This document shows positions 47,682 to 56,862 of a DNA stretch of 64,000 bases, piece after piece (within the stretch, counting starts at the first letter, position 1; the number at the start of each line of letters is the position of its first letter). The notes under the pieces are model-generated. The model was not told where the DNA came from and searched no databases. It saw only the letters and a list, made by a program, of their open reading frames with translations. The DNA is taken from the NCBI RefSeq assembly GCF_025200925.1, contig NZ_CP104174.1:5394001-5458000 (forward strand). Direction: 5' to 3'. A program made the position numbers and the translations under genes. Origin of the DNA: Bradyrhizobium sp. CB1015. GTDB lineage: Bacteria; Pseudomonadota; Alphaproteobacteria; Rhizobiales; Xanthobacteraceae.

Positions 47682-48537
47682 TGCCGCCGCCGACGCCTTC
47701 GCGTTCGATCATCACTGACGCTGCCACCTTCTCTGCCGCGCGCTTGCTGCCGCCGATGCCCTCGGCCGGGGCCAGGCCCGGCAGATCGACAGCGACACGG
47801 AACTGCGGATCGTGATGCGGGCCGGTGCGCTCGACCTCGCGATATACAGGCGTCGGCAGTCCCTTGCCTTGCGCCCATTCCTGCAGCACGGTCTTGGGAT
47901 CGCGCAACGGACGGCGCGGCTTGTGCATCCGCTCGGTCCAGTTGCGCTTGACGAATTCGGCTGCCGCCGCATGGCCGCCGTCGAGGTAGATGGCGCCGAT
48001 CACGGCCTCGCAGATGTCGCCGAGAATGGATTTGCGCAGGCGGGCATCGGCACTGGAGCCGACCGAGCCCAGCTTGATGTCGTCGACGAGACCGAGCGAC
48101 TTGGCGACGTCCGCGCAGCTCTCCTTGCGCACCAGCTCGGCAAGCCGCTTGGACAGCTCGCCTTCGTCGGCGTTCGGGAAGGCGTGATAGAGCATGTCGG
48201 AGACGACGAGCCCGAGCACATGGTCGCCGAGGAATTCCAGCCGCTGATAGCTGTCGCCGCGCTTGCGCCCGGACTTCAGGGCCGAGACATGCGTGATCGC
48301 CTGCATCAAGAGGTTCGGGTCGGCAAAGCTGTGGCCGATGCGCGCTTCGACCGCCGCACTCGCGTCCGTGCCCTTGGCCTTGCTGCTGCGCGCCCGCTTC
48401 TTCTTCGGAGATGCCTTGTCGGCAGATGCCTTGTCAGCAGATGTTTTGTTTGCAGGCGACTTGGTCGCAGCTTCCCCTTCGGGGCCCGCCTGCGCCTCGA
48501 TCGGTTGGGTCGCGATGTCCTTGGCTTCGTCTTTCAT
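47671..48537 (-). CDS. rnc: Ribonuclease III with Lys-rich N-terminal extension
   Basis: 288 residues from ATG 48537. The usual catalytic start corresponds to AAVEARIGHSFAD at about residue 60. Before it is an extension rich in Lys, Ala, Ser and Asp with a repeated element (TSADKASADKASPKKKRARS). The nuclease domain is complete: LEFLGDHVLGLVVSDML, ELSKRLAELVRKESC, GSSADARLRKSILGDICEAV with the acidic metal ligands, and a dsRNA-binding domain ends the protein. It overlaps lepB by four bases (ATGA) and era by eleven. Confidence 0.95.
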   Translation of the reverse strand: MKDEAKDIATQPIEAQAGPEGEAATKSPANKTSADKASADKASPKKKRARSSKAKGTDASAAVEARIGHSFADPNLLMQAITHVSALKSGRKRGDSYQRLEFLGDHVLGLVVSDMLYHAFPNADEGELSKRLAELVRKESCADVAKSLGLVDDIKLGSVGSSADARLRKSILGDICEAVIGAIYLDGGHAAAAEFVKRNWTERMHKPRRPLRDPKTVLQEWAQGKGLPTPVYREVERTGPHHDPQFRVAVDLPGLAPAEGIGGSKRAAEKVAASVMIEREGVGGGNDG

Positions 48538-49298
48538 CGGACGATTTTGAAGAAGCGATTCCAGCGCACCGCCCAAGGCCAGCGCCAGAACATCCAGGCA
48601 TGCTCGCCTTCAGCGATGGAGAAGAAGATCATTTGGGCGCGGCCGATCAAGTTCTCCTGCGGGACATAGCCGACCTGGCCGAGAAAGCGGCTATCGGTGG
48701 AATTGTCGCGGTTGTCACCCATCATGAAGAAGTGGCCGGCCGGCACGGTGTAGACGTTGGTGTTGTCCATGTAGCCGTTGTCGGCGCAGTCCAGCGTCTC
48801 ATAGGACACGCCGTTCGGCAGCGTCTCTTTCCAACGCTTCACCCGGGAGATGCCGCTGCCCTCCGACCCGCAGGGGTCCTCGCCGACATATTCGCTCATG
48901 CGCTGCCGCTCGACGGGCGTATCGTTGATGTAGAGCAGCCCGTCCCGCATCTGGACGCGGTCGCCGGGAAGCCCGATCACGCGCTTGATGTAGTCGGTGG
49001 AATCATCCTTCGGCAGACGAAACACGACGATGTCGCCGCGGTTCGGGTCCGAGCCCCAGATCCGTCCCGAGAACAGCGGCGGCGAGAACGGAATCGAATA
49101 ATGGCTGTAGCCGTAGGAATATTTCGAGACGAACAGATAGTCGCCGACCAGCAGCGTCGCCTTCATCGAGCCTGATGGGATGTTGAAGGGCTGAAACAGG
49201 AAGGTGCGGATCACGAGCGCGATCAGGAGAGCGTGAATGACGACCCGGATCGTTTCGCCGACGCCGCTCTCAGTTTTCGTTCCTGAAGTCACGCTCAT
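48534..49298 (-). CDS. lepB: Signal peptidase I
   Basis: 254 residues. It cuts signal peptides from exported proteins. One membrane anchor is near the N-terminus (VVIHALLIALVIRTFLFQPF). The catalytic Ser is in NIPSGSMKATLLVGDYLFVS and the Lys base in DSTDYIKRVIGLPGDRVQMR. HFFMMGDNRDNSTDSRFLGQ follows. It is coupled to rnc by a four-base overlap. Confidence 0.97.
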   Translation of the reverse strand: MSVTSGTKTESGVGETIRVVIHALLIALVIRTFLFQPFNIPSGSMKATLLVGDYLFVSKYSYGYSHYSIPFSPPLFSGRIWGSDPNRGDIVVFRLPKDDSTDYIKRVIGLPGDRVQMRDGLLYINDTPVERQRMSEYVGEDPCGSEGSGISRVKRWKETLPNGVSYETLDCADNGYMDNTNVYTVPAGHFFMMGDNRDNSTDSRFLGQVGYVPQENLIGRAQMIFFSIAEGEHAWMFWRWPWAVRWNRFFKIVR

Positions 49299-49547
49299 TG
49301 CTCTCTCAATTCCGGCCGGCGGTCACAGAGCGCCCTCCTGGCGCGAACAGCCCATTGCTTCGCGGCCCATGGAGATTGTCCTGATTCTGATAGTGAGGGC
49401 CAATTCCGGCGTAAAGCCGAATTCGCCCAAGCTGATTTGCGTCGGCGGACTTTTAAACGGTTGTCGGGGGCCACGCAATCAAGGATCGCATCAAAACTAA
49501 ATAAGACTTTGATTTCAAATACGAATTATAAAATCGACGGGATCGCG

Positions 49548-49967
49548 TCAGGGCTTCGCCAGCGGCACGGCCGAAATGATGACGAAGGCCTGCGCCAGCG
49601 GCCAGTCGTCGGTGATCGAAACGTCGATCCGCGCCTCGAATCCCTCCGGTGTCAGGGCCTGGAGCCGGGCCAGGGCGCCGCCGGTCAGCTGCATGGTCGG
49701 CCGCCCGCCCGGCAGGTTGACCACCCCCATGTCGCGCCACCAGACGCCGCGCCTGATGCCGGTGCCGAGCGCCTTGGAGCAGGCCTCCTTGGCGGCGAAG
49801 CGCTTGGCGTAGGTCGCCACCACCATCTTCTCGTTCTTGGCCCGCCGCTCCGCCTTGGCCCGCTCGGCGACCGTGAAGATGCGGTCGAGAAACCGCTCGC
49901 CATGGCGCTCGATCACCTTGGCCACGCGGGTGATGTCGATCAGGTCGGAGCCGATGCCGATGATCAT
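49548..49967 (-). CDS. acpS: Holo-acyl-carrier-protein synthase
   Basis: 139 residues. It transfers phosphopantetheine to ACP. Signatures: [20 protein letters not shown] with the metal Asp in GSDLID, and [14 protein letters not shown]. The C-terminus follows [20 protein letters not shown]. Its start overlaps pdxJ by four bases. The region between it and lepB (49299-49547) shows no further gene or clear terminator. Confidence 0.97.
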   Translation of the reverse strand: MIIGIGSDLIDITRVAKVIERHGERFLDRIFTVAERAKAERRAKNEKMVVATYAKRFAAKEACSKALGTGIRRGVWWRDMGVVNLPGGRPTMQLTGGALARLQALTPEGFEARIDVSITDDWPLAQAFVIISAVPLAKP

Positions 49968-50716
49968 GCCCGGCTCCGGCCACGGTCCATCGCCGCGCGC
50001 ATGCTGCGCACGGTCTCGGCCAGCCCCACGAACAGCGCCTCGCCGATCATGTAATAGCCGATGTTCAGCTCCACGATTTCCGGCAAGCCCGCGATCTTCT
50101 CAGCCGTCGCATAGTCCAGCCCGTGACCGGCGTGAACCTCCAGGCCCGCGTCGTTCGCCAGCTTCGCCCCCGCCACGATCCGCTGCCATTCGGCCTCGGC
50201 CTTGTCGCTGTGGCCGTCGACGACGGCATCGCACCAGGCGCCGGTATGGATCTCGATCACGGGCGCGCGCAGCCGTGCCGCCATCTCGATCTGGGCGGGG
50301 TCGGCCGCAATGAACAACGAGACGCGGATGCCGGCCTCGCTCAGCCGCGCGATATAGGGCGCGAGCGCGTTGTGCTGACCGACCACATCCAACCCGCCTT
50401 CGGTCGTCACCTCCTGGCGCCGCTCCGGCACGAGGCACACCGCGTGCGGCTTGGTGGCGAGCGAGATCCGCATCATGTCGTCCGTTGCGGCCATCTCGAA
50501 ATTGAGCGGCTTGGAGATATCCGCCTTCAGGCGCGCCATGTCCTCGTCGCGGATGTGCCGGCGGTCCTCGCGCAAATGTGCGGTGATGCCGTCGGCGCCG
50601 GCCTCGATCGCGAGCAGCGCCGCGCGCACCGGATCGGGATGGCGGCCGCCACGCGCGTTACGCACGGTTGCGACGTGATCGATATTGACGCCGAGGCGGA
50701 GCGGAAAAGCGGGCAT
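49964..50716 (-). CDS. pdxJ: Pyridoxine 5'-phosphate synthase
   Basis: 250 residues from ATG 50716 (a GTG at 50728 would add 4). It closes the ring of pyridoxine phosphate in PLP synthesis. Signatures: [56 protein letters not shown] and [20 protein letters not shown]. It overlaps acpS by four bases. The gene before it is rsh. Confidence 0.97.
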   Translation of the reverse strand: MPAFPLRLGVNIDHVATVRNARGGRHPDPVRAALLAIEAGADGITAHLREDRRHIRDEDMARLKADISKPLNFEMAATDDMMRISLATKPHAVCLVPERRQEVTTEGGLDVVGQHNALAPYIARLSEAGIRVSLFIAADPAQIEMAARLRAPVIEIHTGAWCDAVVDGHSDKAEAEWQRIVAGAKLANDAGLEVHAGHGLDYATAEKIAGLPEIVELNIGYYMIGEALFVGLAETVRSMRAAMDRGRSRA

Positions 50717-50761
50717 TTCAGGACTCACGAAATCAGAGGGAGCGACGCATGCAACATGGGC

Positions 50762-53050
50762 CTATCCATTAACACGTTCGACTTTGGCGACCACCGCCTT
50801 CGCACGCAGCTGGGCCAGGATCGCGCTCAGGTGCTTCAGATCGTAGACTTCGAGATCGATCGTCGTCTCCGTGAAATCGGGCGAGCGGCGCTGCATGCTG
50901 ATGTTGTCGATGTTGCCGTCGTGCTCGGCGATCACGGTCGCGATCTGCGCCAGCGCGCCGGGCTCGTTGACGTTCTCGACCTTGATGCGGGCGGGGAAGC
51001 GCTGCGGCGCAGAATCCTCGATGTCCCAGCGGACGTCGAGCCAGCGCTCCGGCTCCTCTTCGAAATCCTTCAGGGCCGGCGACTGGATCGGATAGATCGT
51101 GATGCCTTCGCCCGGCGTGACGATGCCGACGATGCGATCGCCGGGGACGGCGCCGCCGTTCGGCGCGAACTTCACCGGAAGATCGGAATTGATGCCGCGG
51201 ATCGGGATCGCAACCGGGCTGCGCGCCGGTTCGGAGACCCCCTTCTCCTTGAGCTTGGCGGCAAGCCCCTTCTTGACGCCGTAGCGCGCGATGCGCTCCT
51301 CCTTGTAATCCGGGTACATCGCACGCGCGACATGGGAGGCCTTGATCTCCCCTCGCCCCACCGCCGCCATGACGTCCTCGATCGAGGTGCGCGCGAGCCG
51401 CGGCAGCGCGCCCTTGAGCTTGTCGTCGGCGTATTCGATCTTGGCGCGCTCAAACAGGCGCTCGACGATGCGCCGGCCGAGCCCGACATATTGATCGCGC
51501 ACCGCGGTGCGTGTGGCGCGGCGGATCGCGGCGCGCGCCTTGCCGGTGACGGCCAGCGTTTCCCAGGCCGAGGGTGGCGCGGACTGCGCCTCCGAGGTCA
51601 GCACCTCGACCTCGTCGCCGTTCTGAAGCTCGGAGGACAGCGGCGCGAACTTGCCGTTGATCTTGCAGCCGACCGCGCTGTTGCCGACGTCGGTGTGCAC
51701 CGCATAGGCGAAGTCGATCACGTTGGCATGACGCGGCAGCGCGATCAGCTTGCCCTTCGGGGTGAAGCAGAACACCTGGTCGTGGAACAGCTCGAGCTTG
51801 GTGTGCTCGAGGAATTCCTCCGGGTTCGCGCTTTCCGAGAGAATGCCGATGGTGTGGCGCAGCCAGGCGAAGGCGTTGGACTCGCGCTTGAGGAATTCGG
51901 TCGGCGAACCCACGCCCTCCTTGTAGAAGACGTGCGCGGCGATGCCGCGCTCGGCGATCTGGTCCATCTCTTCGGTGCGGATCTGGAGCTCGACGCGCTG
52001 ATTGCCGGGGCCGATCACGGTGGTGTGGATCGAGCGGTAATCGTTCTGCTTCGGCGTCGAGATGTAGTCCTTGAAGCGTCCCGGCACGACCGGCCAGGTG
52101 GTGTGGACGATCCCGAGCGCGCGATAACAGGCCTCGATGTCGCTGACGACGAGGCGGAAGCCGAAGATGTCGGATAATTGCTCGAAGCCGACCGACTTGC
52201 GCTCCATCTTGGTCCAGATCGAGAACGGCTTCTTGCGCCGGCCATAGACCCGCGCCCCGAGGCCCCGGTGGCGCAGATTGTTGGAGAGCTGGTCCTCGAT
52301 CTCGCCGATCAGGTTGCGGTTGCGCTCGGCGAGCGCATCGAGCCGCTGCATCACCACCGAATAGGCTTCGGGATCCAACGTGCGGAAGGACAGATCCTCC
52401 AGCTCCTCGCGCATCTCCTGCATGCCCATGCGGCCCGCCAGCGGCGCGTAGATGTCCAGCGTCTCCTCGGCGATGCGCCGGCGCGATTCCGTCGGCACGA
52501 AATCCAGCGTGCGCATGTTGTGCAGGCGGTCGGCGAGCTTGACCAGAAGCACGCGCACATCGTCCGCAATGGCCAGCAACAATTTGCGCAGGTTCTCGGC
52601 CTGCTTGGCCTCGCGCGAGACCAGCTCGAGCCGCTTCAGCTTGGTCAGCCCCTCGACCAGCGCGCCGATTTCGGGTCCGAAGATCTGGTCGATCTCGGCC
52701 CGAGTCGCCTCGGTGTCCTCGATCGTGTCGTGCAGCAGCGCGGCCACGATGGTGGCGTCGTCGAGCTTGAGGTCGGTGAGAATCGCTGCCACTTCGAGCG
52801 GGTGCGAGAAATACGGATCGCCCGAGGCGCGGGTCTGCGAGCCGTGCGCCTTCATGGCGTAGACGTAGGCCCGGTTCAGCAGGTCTTCGTTGGTGTTGGG
52901 ATTGTAGGACCTGACACGCTCGACGAGGTCATATTGACGCATCATGCGGGCGCGGGGCCTGGCCGGGCGAGCAACCGGCGCAGTCGGGGCCACGGCAACC
53001 GATTCGGTTGCGGCCTGCATCTGCGTGGATCTGCGGCGCCGATATACCAT
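50762..53050 (-). CDS. rsh: Bifunctional (p)ppGpp synthetase/hydrolase (RelA/SpoT homologue)
   Basis: 762 residues. The N-terminal hydrolase has the HD signature (YFSHPLEVAAILTDLKL, LLHDTIEDT and KLADRLHNMRTLDFV). The synthetase has RFKDYISTPKQNDYRSIHTT and VELQIRTEEMDQIAERGIAA; RFKD rather than EXDD points to a bifunctional enzyme. TGS (VFCFTPKGKLIALPRHANVI), a helical domain and a C-terminal ACT domain (NVNEPGALAQIATVIAEHDG) complete the long form. It is the single Rsh of most rhizobia, governing the stringent response. The N-terminal ~35 residues are an Ala/Pro-rich extension. Confidence 0.97.
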   Translation of the reverse strand: MVYRRRRSTQMQAATESVAVAPTAPVARPARPRARMMRQYDLVERVRSYNPNTNEDLLNRAYVYAMKAHGSQTRASGDPYFSHPLEVAAILTDLKLDDATIVAALLHDTIEDTEATRAEIDQIFGPEIGALVEGLTKLKRLELVSREAKQAENLRKLLLAIADDVRVLLVKLADRLHNMRTLDFVPTESRRRIAEETLDIYAPLAGRMGMQEMREELEDLSFRTLDPEAYSVVMQRLDALAERNRNLIGEIEDQLSNNLRHRGLGARVYGRRKKPFSIWTKMERKSVGFEQLSDIFGFRLVVSDIEACYRALGIVHTTWPVVPGRFKDYISTPKQNDYRSIHTTVIGPGNQRVELQIRTEEMDQIAERGIAAHVFYKEGVGSPTEFLKRESNAFAWLRHTIGILSESANPEEFLEHTKLELFHDQVFCFTPKGKLIALPRHANVIDFAYAVHTDVGNSAVGCKINGKFAPLSSELQNGDEVEVLTSEAQSAPPSAWETLAVTGKARAAIRRATRTAVRDQYVGLGRRIVERLFERAKIEYADDKLKGALPRLARTSIEDVMAAVGRGEIKASHVARAMYPDYKEERIARYGVKKGLAAKLKEKGVSEPARSPVAIPIRGINSDLPVKFAPNGGAVPGDRIVGIVTPGEGITIYPIQSPALKDFEEEPERWLDVRWDIEDSAPQRFPARIKVENVNEPGALAQIATVIAEHDGNIDNISMQRRSPDFTETTIDLEVYDLKHLSAILAQLRAKAVVAKVERVNG

Positions 53051-53190
53051 GCCGTCCTGCCTTCAAACGGGCTAGAACCGGCCCGTTGTATACACCCTAA
53101 CTCCGATCGCGCTCGTGTCCGATCAATTCAGTGACCGGGCAAAGCGCCAACCGACAGCGCTATGGTAACCACGAAAAGGTCAACAAAAGC

Positions 53191-53218
53191 AAAGGCCCGA
53201 ACAGCAGTTCGGGCCTTT
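53191..53218. terminator. Rho-independent terminator downstream of rpoZ
   Basis: AAAGGCCCGAAC (53191-53202) is perfectly inverted as GTTCGGGCCTTT (53207-53218) around AGCA. On the minus strand the stem is followed by GCTTTTGTTG. It lies 39 bases after the rpoZ stop, so rsh, which starts at 53050, has its own promoter. Confidence 0.88.
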
Positions 53219-53256
53219 GATATGATCACAAGAAGTCGATGATCGCGATGGAGGAA

Positions 53257-53649
53257 TTACTCGTCTTCCTCGGGCTGCTCCTCGGGAGGCGCGAGGCCTT
53301 CCAGGCCCTTCAGCAGCTCCTCTTCGGTCATGCGCTCCACGGCGACCTCGGTGTCGTCGGCATCGACGCTTGCGCCCGCGGAACCGATCAGCGGCACCGT
53401 ATCCGGCTCGGGCTCATCCACCTCGACGAACTTCTGGAGCGAGTGGACCAGCTCCTCGCGGAGGTCCTCAGGCGAGATCGTCGTCTCGGCAATTTCACGC
53501 AAAGACACAACAGGGTTCTTGTCGTTATCGCGGTCAACCGTTAGTTGTGAGCCGGACGAGATCATGCGGGCACGGTGGGCAGCCAGCAGGACCAAGTCAA
53601 ACCGGTTGTCGACCTTGTCGATACAATCTTCTACGGTGACGCGAGCCAT
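53257..53649 (-). CDS. rpoZ: RNA polymerase omega subunit
   Basis: 130 residues. [20 protein letters not shown] and [20 protein letters not shown] are the omega signature. The C-terminal third is acidic (EEQPEEDE), longer than the E. coli form, as usual in alphaproteobacteria. It precedes rsh, separated by a terminator. Omega helps assembly of RNA polymerase and, with DksA or directly, its response to ppGpp. Confidence 0.96.
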   Translation of the reverse strand: MARVTVEDCIDKVDNRFDLVLLAAHRARMISSGSQLTVDRDNDKNPVVSLREIAETTISPEDLREELVHSLQKFVEVDEPEPDTVPLIGSAGASVDADDTEVAVERMTEEELLKGLEGLAPPEEQPEEDE

Positions 53650-53978
53650 GGACTGTCGCTCCGTTGTGGGTGGGACGAAATATGTGGATGATTGGGGCTA
53701 GTTATAGGGGCCGGGACGGTTTCGCAAGACCATTTTGTGATTTGGCCTCGCCAAACGGCTCTGCTACCCCCACATTGGGGCTGGGACGGGTGGTTTTCCG
53801 GGCTGCCGTTGAGGGCGGCCCCGGGTGTATGCAAGTCCGCCATAACTATACCTTGATTGCCCCGACTTCTCCGGATTTGCGGTTTCGACGGGTCTCTGCG
53901 GCACTCTAGAACTGCGCGGCCTGCTGTCGCCGCGCCAACAAAAAACGATCAATCACGAACACTACGCGAGCAAACTGA
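53650..53978. other. Gene-free interval between rpoZ and the NYN gene
   Basis: Divergent promoters for rpoZ (minus) and the NYN gene (plus) must lie here. No long hairpin, repeat or convincing small gene was found. Confidence 0.5.
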
Positions 53979-54623
53979 ATGTCACCTTCTCCTACCAACA
54001 AGATCGCGCTCTTCATCGACGGGGCCAATCTCTACGCGACGGCGAAAACCCTCGGCTTCGACATCGACTACAAGCGCTTGCTGAAGGAGTTTCAGAGCCG
54101 CGGTACGTTGTTGCGGGCGTTCTATTACACCGCCATCATCGAAGACCAGGAATACTCCTCGATCCGCCCGCTGATCGACTGGCTGGACTATAACGGCTAC
54201 ACCGTCGTCACCAAGGCGACCAAGGAATTCATCGACGCCTCCGGCCGCCGCAAGGTGAAGGGCAACATGGACATCGAGCTCGCCGTGGACGCCATGGAGC
54301 TCGCCGAGCACATCGACCAGATGGTGCTGTTCTCGGGTGACGGCGACTTCCGCTCCCTGGTCGAGGCCGTCCAGCGCCGCGGCGTGCGGGTCACGGTGGT
54401 CTCCACCATTGCCAGCCAGCCGCCGATGATCGCCGACGAGCTGCGCCGCCAGGCCGACGTCTTCACCGACCTCGTCGAGCTGCAATCCAAGCTTGGCCGC
54501 GATCCGTCCGAGCGCCCCGCCCCGCGTGACCGCGGCGAGCGTGGCGAACGTCACCACGCCCCGCAATTCCTCCAGCGCGCGACCACGATGGCGCCGAGGG
54601 GCGATGACGACTTCGAGGAGTGA
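53979..54623 (+). CDS. NYN-domain protein (LabA/DUF88 family), putative RNase
   Basis: 214 residues. The PIN-like NYN fold has its acidic residues in IALFIDGANLYATAKTLGFD, KGNMDIELAVDAMELA and MVLFSGDGDFRSLVEAVQRR. After the domain (~170 residues) there is a low-complexity tail with many Arg, Pro and Glu (RDPSERPAPRDRGERGERHH). Members of this family act on RNA or are uncharacterised. Its last 20 bases overlap the start of the uracil-DNA glycosylase gene. Confidence 0.9.
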   Translation: MSPSPTNKIALFIDGANLYATAKTLGFDIDYKRLLKEFQSRGTLLRAFYYTAIIEDQEYSSIRPLIDWLDYNGYTVVTKATKEFIDASGRRKVKGNMDIELAVDAMELAEHIDQMVLFSGDGDFRSLVEAVQRRGVRVTVVSTIASQPPMIADELRRQADVFTDLVELQSKLGRDPSERPAPRDRGERGERHHAPQFLQRATTMAPRGDDDFEE

Positions 54624-55278
54624 GGCGGCCCGGTCCAGCCGCCAGCCTCTCACAATCGTTCCCGACCGTGACTGCCCGCTCTGTCCGCGCCTGGTCGCCT
54701 TCCGCGAGGCGAACCGCGCGCGCGAGCCATCGTGGCACAATGCGCCGGTGGCCCCCTTCGGCGACATCAAGGCCCGCCTCCTGATCGTGGGCCTCGCGCC
54801 GGGAATGCAGGGCGCCAACCGCACGGGGCGGCCGTTCACGGGCGATTATGCCGGCGACCTGCTCTACGCCACGCTGATCGAATACGGCTTTGCCAGGGGT
54901 ACCTATCAGGCGCGCCCGGACGACGGGCTGAAACTCGTCGACTGCCGGATCGCCAATGCCGTGCATTGCGTGCCGCCGCAGAACAAGCCGTTGCCGATCG
55001 AGATCAACACCTGCCGCCAGTTCCTCGTGGCCAATCTCGCGACGATGCCGAACCTGCGCGCGATCGTCGCGCTCGGGCGGATTGCGCACGACAGCGTGCT
55101 CAAGCCGCTGAACCTGAAGGCCTCGCAAGCCGTCTTCGGCCACGGTGCGGTGCATCAGGCAGGCCGGTTCAGGCTCTACGACAGCTATCACTGCTCCCGC
55201 TACAACACGAACACCGGCGTGCTGACGCCGGACATGTTCAGATCGGTGTTCGCGAAGGTGAAGGCGGATCTCGACTAG
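54604..55278 (+). CDS. Type-5 uracil-DNA glycosylase (UdgB-like)
   Basis: 224 residues from ATG 54604, which overlaps the NYN gene. Motif A is LLIVGLAPGMQGANRTGRPF and motif B YDSYHCSRYNTNTGVLTPDM, characteristic of family 5. The four iron-sulfur Cys are visible: two in CPLCPRLVAF, one in NAVHCVPPQNKP, and one in NTCRQFL. It removes uracil, hypoxanthine or xanthine from DNA. Its stop overlaps the converging peroxiredoxin stop by four bases. Confidence 0.9.
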   Translation: MTTSRSEAARSSRQPLTIVPDRDCPLCPRLVAFREANRAREPSWHNAPVAPFGDIKARLLIVGLAPGMQGANRTGRPFTGDYAGDLLYATLIEYGFARGTYQARPDDGLKLVDCRIANAVHCVPPQNKPLPIEINTCRQFLVANLATMPNLRAIVALGRIAHDSVLKPLNLKASQAVFGHGAVHQAGRFRLYDSYHCSRYNTNTGVLTPDMFRSVFAKVKADLD

Positions 55279-55856
55279 CTATTGACGGGATTCGCCTTGA
55301 GCCAGGCCAGCACGTCGCCGGCGTTCCGGTCGGGCGGAAACACGGGATAGAACACGTGCGTGATCCTGGCATCGTCGATAACAAGCGCGAGGCGCTTGAT
55401 CAGCGTCAGGCCCGCGACCTCCATGGTCGGCAAATTCAAGGCGCGTGTCAGCGCCAGCTTCTCATCCGAGAGCACCGGGAACGGCAGATGCAGGCGCGAG
55501 GCCATCTCGATCTGGTAGTCGTTGCTCTGGGTCGAGAGGCCGAACACGTGCGAGGCGCCGGCGGCTTTCAGCTCGGCGTAGAGATCGCGGAATGCGCAGG
55601 TCTGGGGCGTGCAGCCGCGCGCCCCCGGGATCATGTCCCAATCGTCGACCAGCGCGATCTTGCCGGGCTCTCCGGTGCGGGGATAGGCGAACACGACGGT
55701 GCGGCCGCGCAGCGCCGACAGCATGACCGACGTGTCGTCGGTCGCGAGCAGGCCGATCGGCGGCAACGTCATGCCCTCAAGATGCGCAGCGGCGCCGTCG
55801 TCGGAAGGCGCGGGAATCTGGCTCCAGTCGACCTCGAGCAGGTTCCGTTGATTCAT
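55275..55856 (-). CDS. Peroxiredoxin (AhpC/TSA-like, bacterioferritin-comigratory type)
   Basis: 193 residues from ATG 55856. The peroxidatic Cys region is GARGCTPQTCAFRDLYAELK, with two Cys four apart as in BCP/PrxQ proteins. FAYPRTGEPG precedes it. The C-terminal part RLALVIDDARITHVFYPVFP fits the thioredoxin fold. The active-site sequence has no usual T(S)xxC start and the order differs from classic AhpC, so it is a divergent member. It begins 5 bases after smpB ends, the two probably co-transcribed. Confidence 0.85.
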   Translation of the reverse strand: MNQRNLLEVDWSQIPAPSDDGAAAHLEGMTLPPIGLLATDDTSVMLSALRGRTVVFAYPRTGEPGKIALVDDWDMIPGARGCTPQTCAFRDLYAELKAAGASHVFGLSTQSNDYQIEMASRLHLPFPVLSDEKLALTRALNLPTMEVAGLTLIKRLALVIDDARITHVFYPVFPPDRNAGDVLAWLKANPVNS

Positions 55857-55860
55857 CTCG

Positions 55861-56334
55861 TCATCCCCTCGCGCGCAGCAGCCGGCCCTTCTCCCGGCTC
55901 CAGTCACGCTTCTTCTCGGATTCGCGCTTGTCGTGCAGCTTCTTGCCCTTGGCAACCGCGAGCTGCAGCTTGGCCCGGCCGCGCTCGTTGAAGTAAAGCT
56001 TGAGCGGGATCAGCGTCATGCCCTCGCGGTCGACCGCGCCGATCAGCTTGTTGATCTGCCGGCGGTGGAGCAGCAGCTTTCGCGGGCGCTTGGGCTCGTG
56101 GTTGAAGCGGTTGCCTTGCAGATATTCGGGAATGGTGGCGTTGATCAGCCAGATCTCGCCGTTCTTGGAATCGGCATAGGATTCCGCAATCGTGCTCTTG
56201 CCGTTGCGGATCGACTTGACCTCGGTGCCGGTCAGCGCAATGCCCGCCTCGATCGTGTCCTCGATGGCGTAGTTGAAGCGCGCCTTGCGATTTTCCGCCA
56301 TCACCTTGATCGGACGTTCGTTCTTATCGGCCAT
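55861..56334 (-). CDS. smpB: SsrA-binding protein
   Basis: 157 residues from ATG 56334. It brings tmRNA to stalled ribosomes. Signatures: [60 protein letters not shown] and [21 protein letters not shown] basic C-terminal tail ends [15 protein letters not shown]. It lies between mscL and peroxiredoxin, an alphaproteobacterial arrangement near dapA. Confidence 0.97.
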   Translation of the reverse strand: MADKNERPIKVMAENRKARFNYAIEDTIEAGIALTGTEVKSIRNGKSTIAESYADSKNGEIWLINATIPEYLQGNRFNHEPKRPRKLLLHRRQINKLIGAVDREGMTLIPLKLYFNERGRAKLQLAVAKGKKLHDKRESEKKRDWSREKGRLLRARG

Positions 56335-56393
56335 GACGGGCAAACCTGATCGAGATGCGCTCGGATTCTAACAGTTCGGATGAAGTGGGCGCG

Positions 56394-56834
56394 TCACTTC
56401 TTGAGGAGATCGCGGATCTCGGTCAGCAGCTCGACCTCGGCCGACGGCTTCGGCGGAGCGGCGGGCGCCGCCTCCTCCTTGCGCTTCAAGGTGTTCATGG
56501 CGCGGATCACCAGGAACAACACGAAGGCGACGATGATGAAGTTGATCGTCAGCGTCAGGAAGCTGCCGTAAGCAAGGACGGCGCCTTGCTTTTTCGCATC
56601 CGCTAAGTTGGTGGCAGTGACCGCCTTCGACAAGGGGATGAAGTAATTCGAAAAGTCGAGGCCGCCGGTGACCGCGCCGATGATCGGCATGATGATGTCA
56701 CCGACCAGCGAGGTGACGATGCCGCCAAAGGCCGCGCCGATGATGACGCCGACCGCGAGATCGACGACGTTCCCTTTCATGGCGAACTCGCGAAACTCCT
56801 TGAGCATCCGCGCGCCCTTTTCGTCCACGCTCAT
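56394..56834 (-). CDS. mscL: Large-conductance mechanosensitive channel
   Basis: 146 residues from ATG 56834, with GGGGGGAGCC before it. Signatures: [20 protein letters not shown] in the first membrane segment and [20 protein letters not shown] in the second. It opens during sudden loss of turgor. The C-terminal helix [14 protein letters not shown] is normal. It lies 28 bases after dapA. Confidence 0.96.
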   Translation of the reverse strand: MSVDEKGARMLKEFREFAMKGNVVDLAVGVIIGAAFGGIVTSLVGDIIMPIIGAVTGGLDFSNYFIPLSKAVTATNLADAKKQGAVLAYGSFLTLTINFIIVAFVLFLVIRAMNTLKRKEEAAPAAPPKPSAEVELLTEIRDLLKK

Positions 56835-56862
56835 GAAAGGCTCCCCCCGAACGGCTAATGCG

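Noticed and set aside
50123..52177. A 684-codon plus-strand reading frame
   Set aside because: Shadow of pdxJ and rsh; composition is typical of a GC-rich antisense frame.
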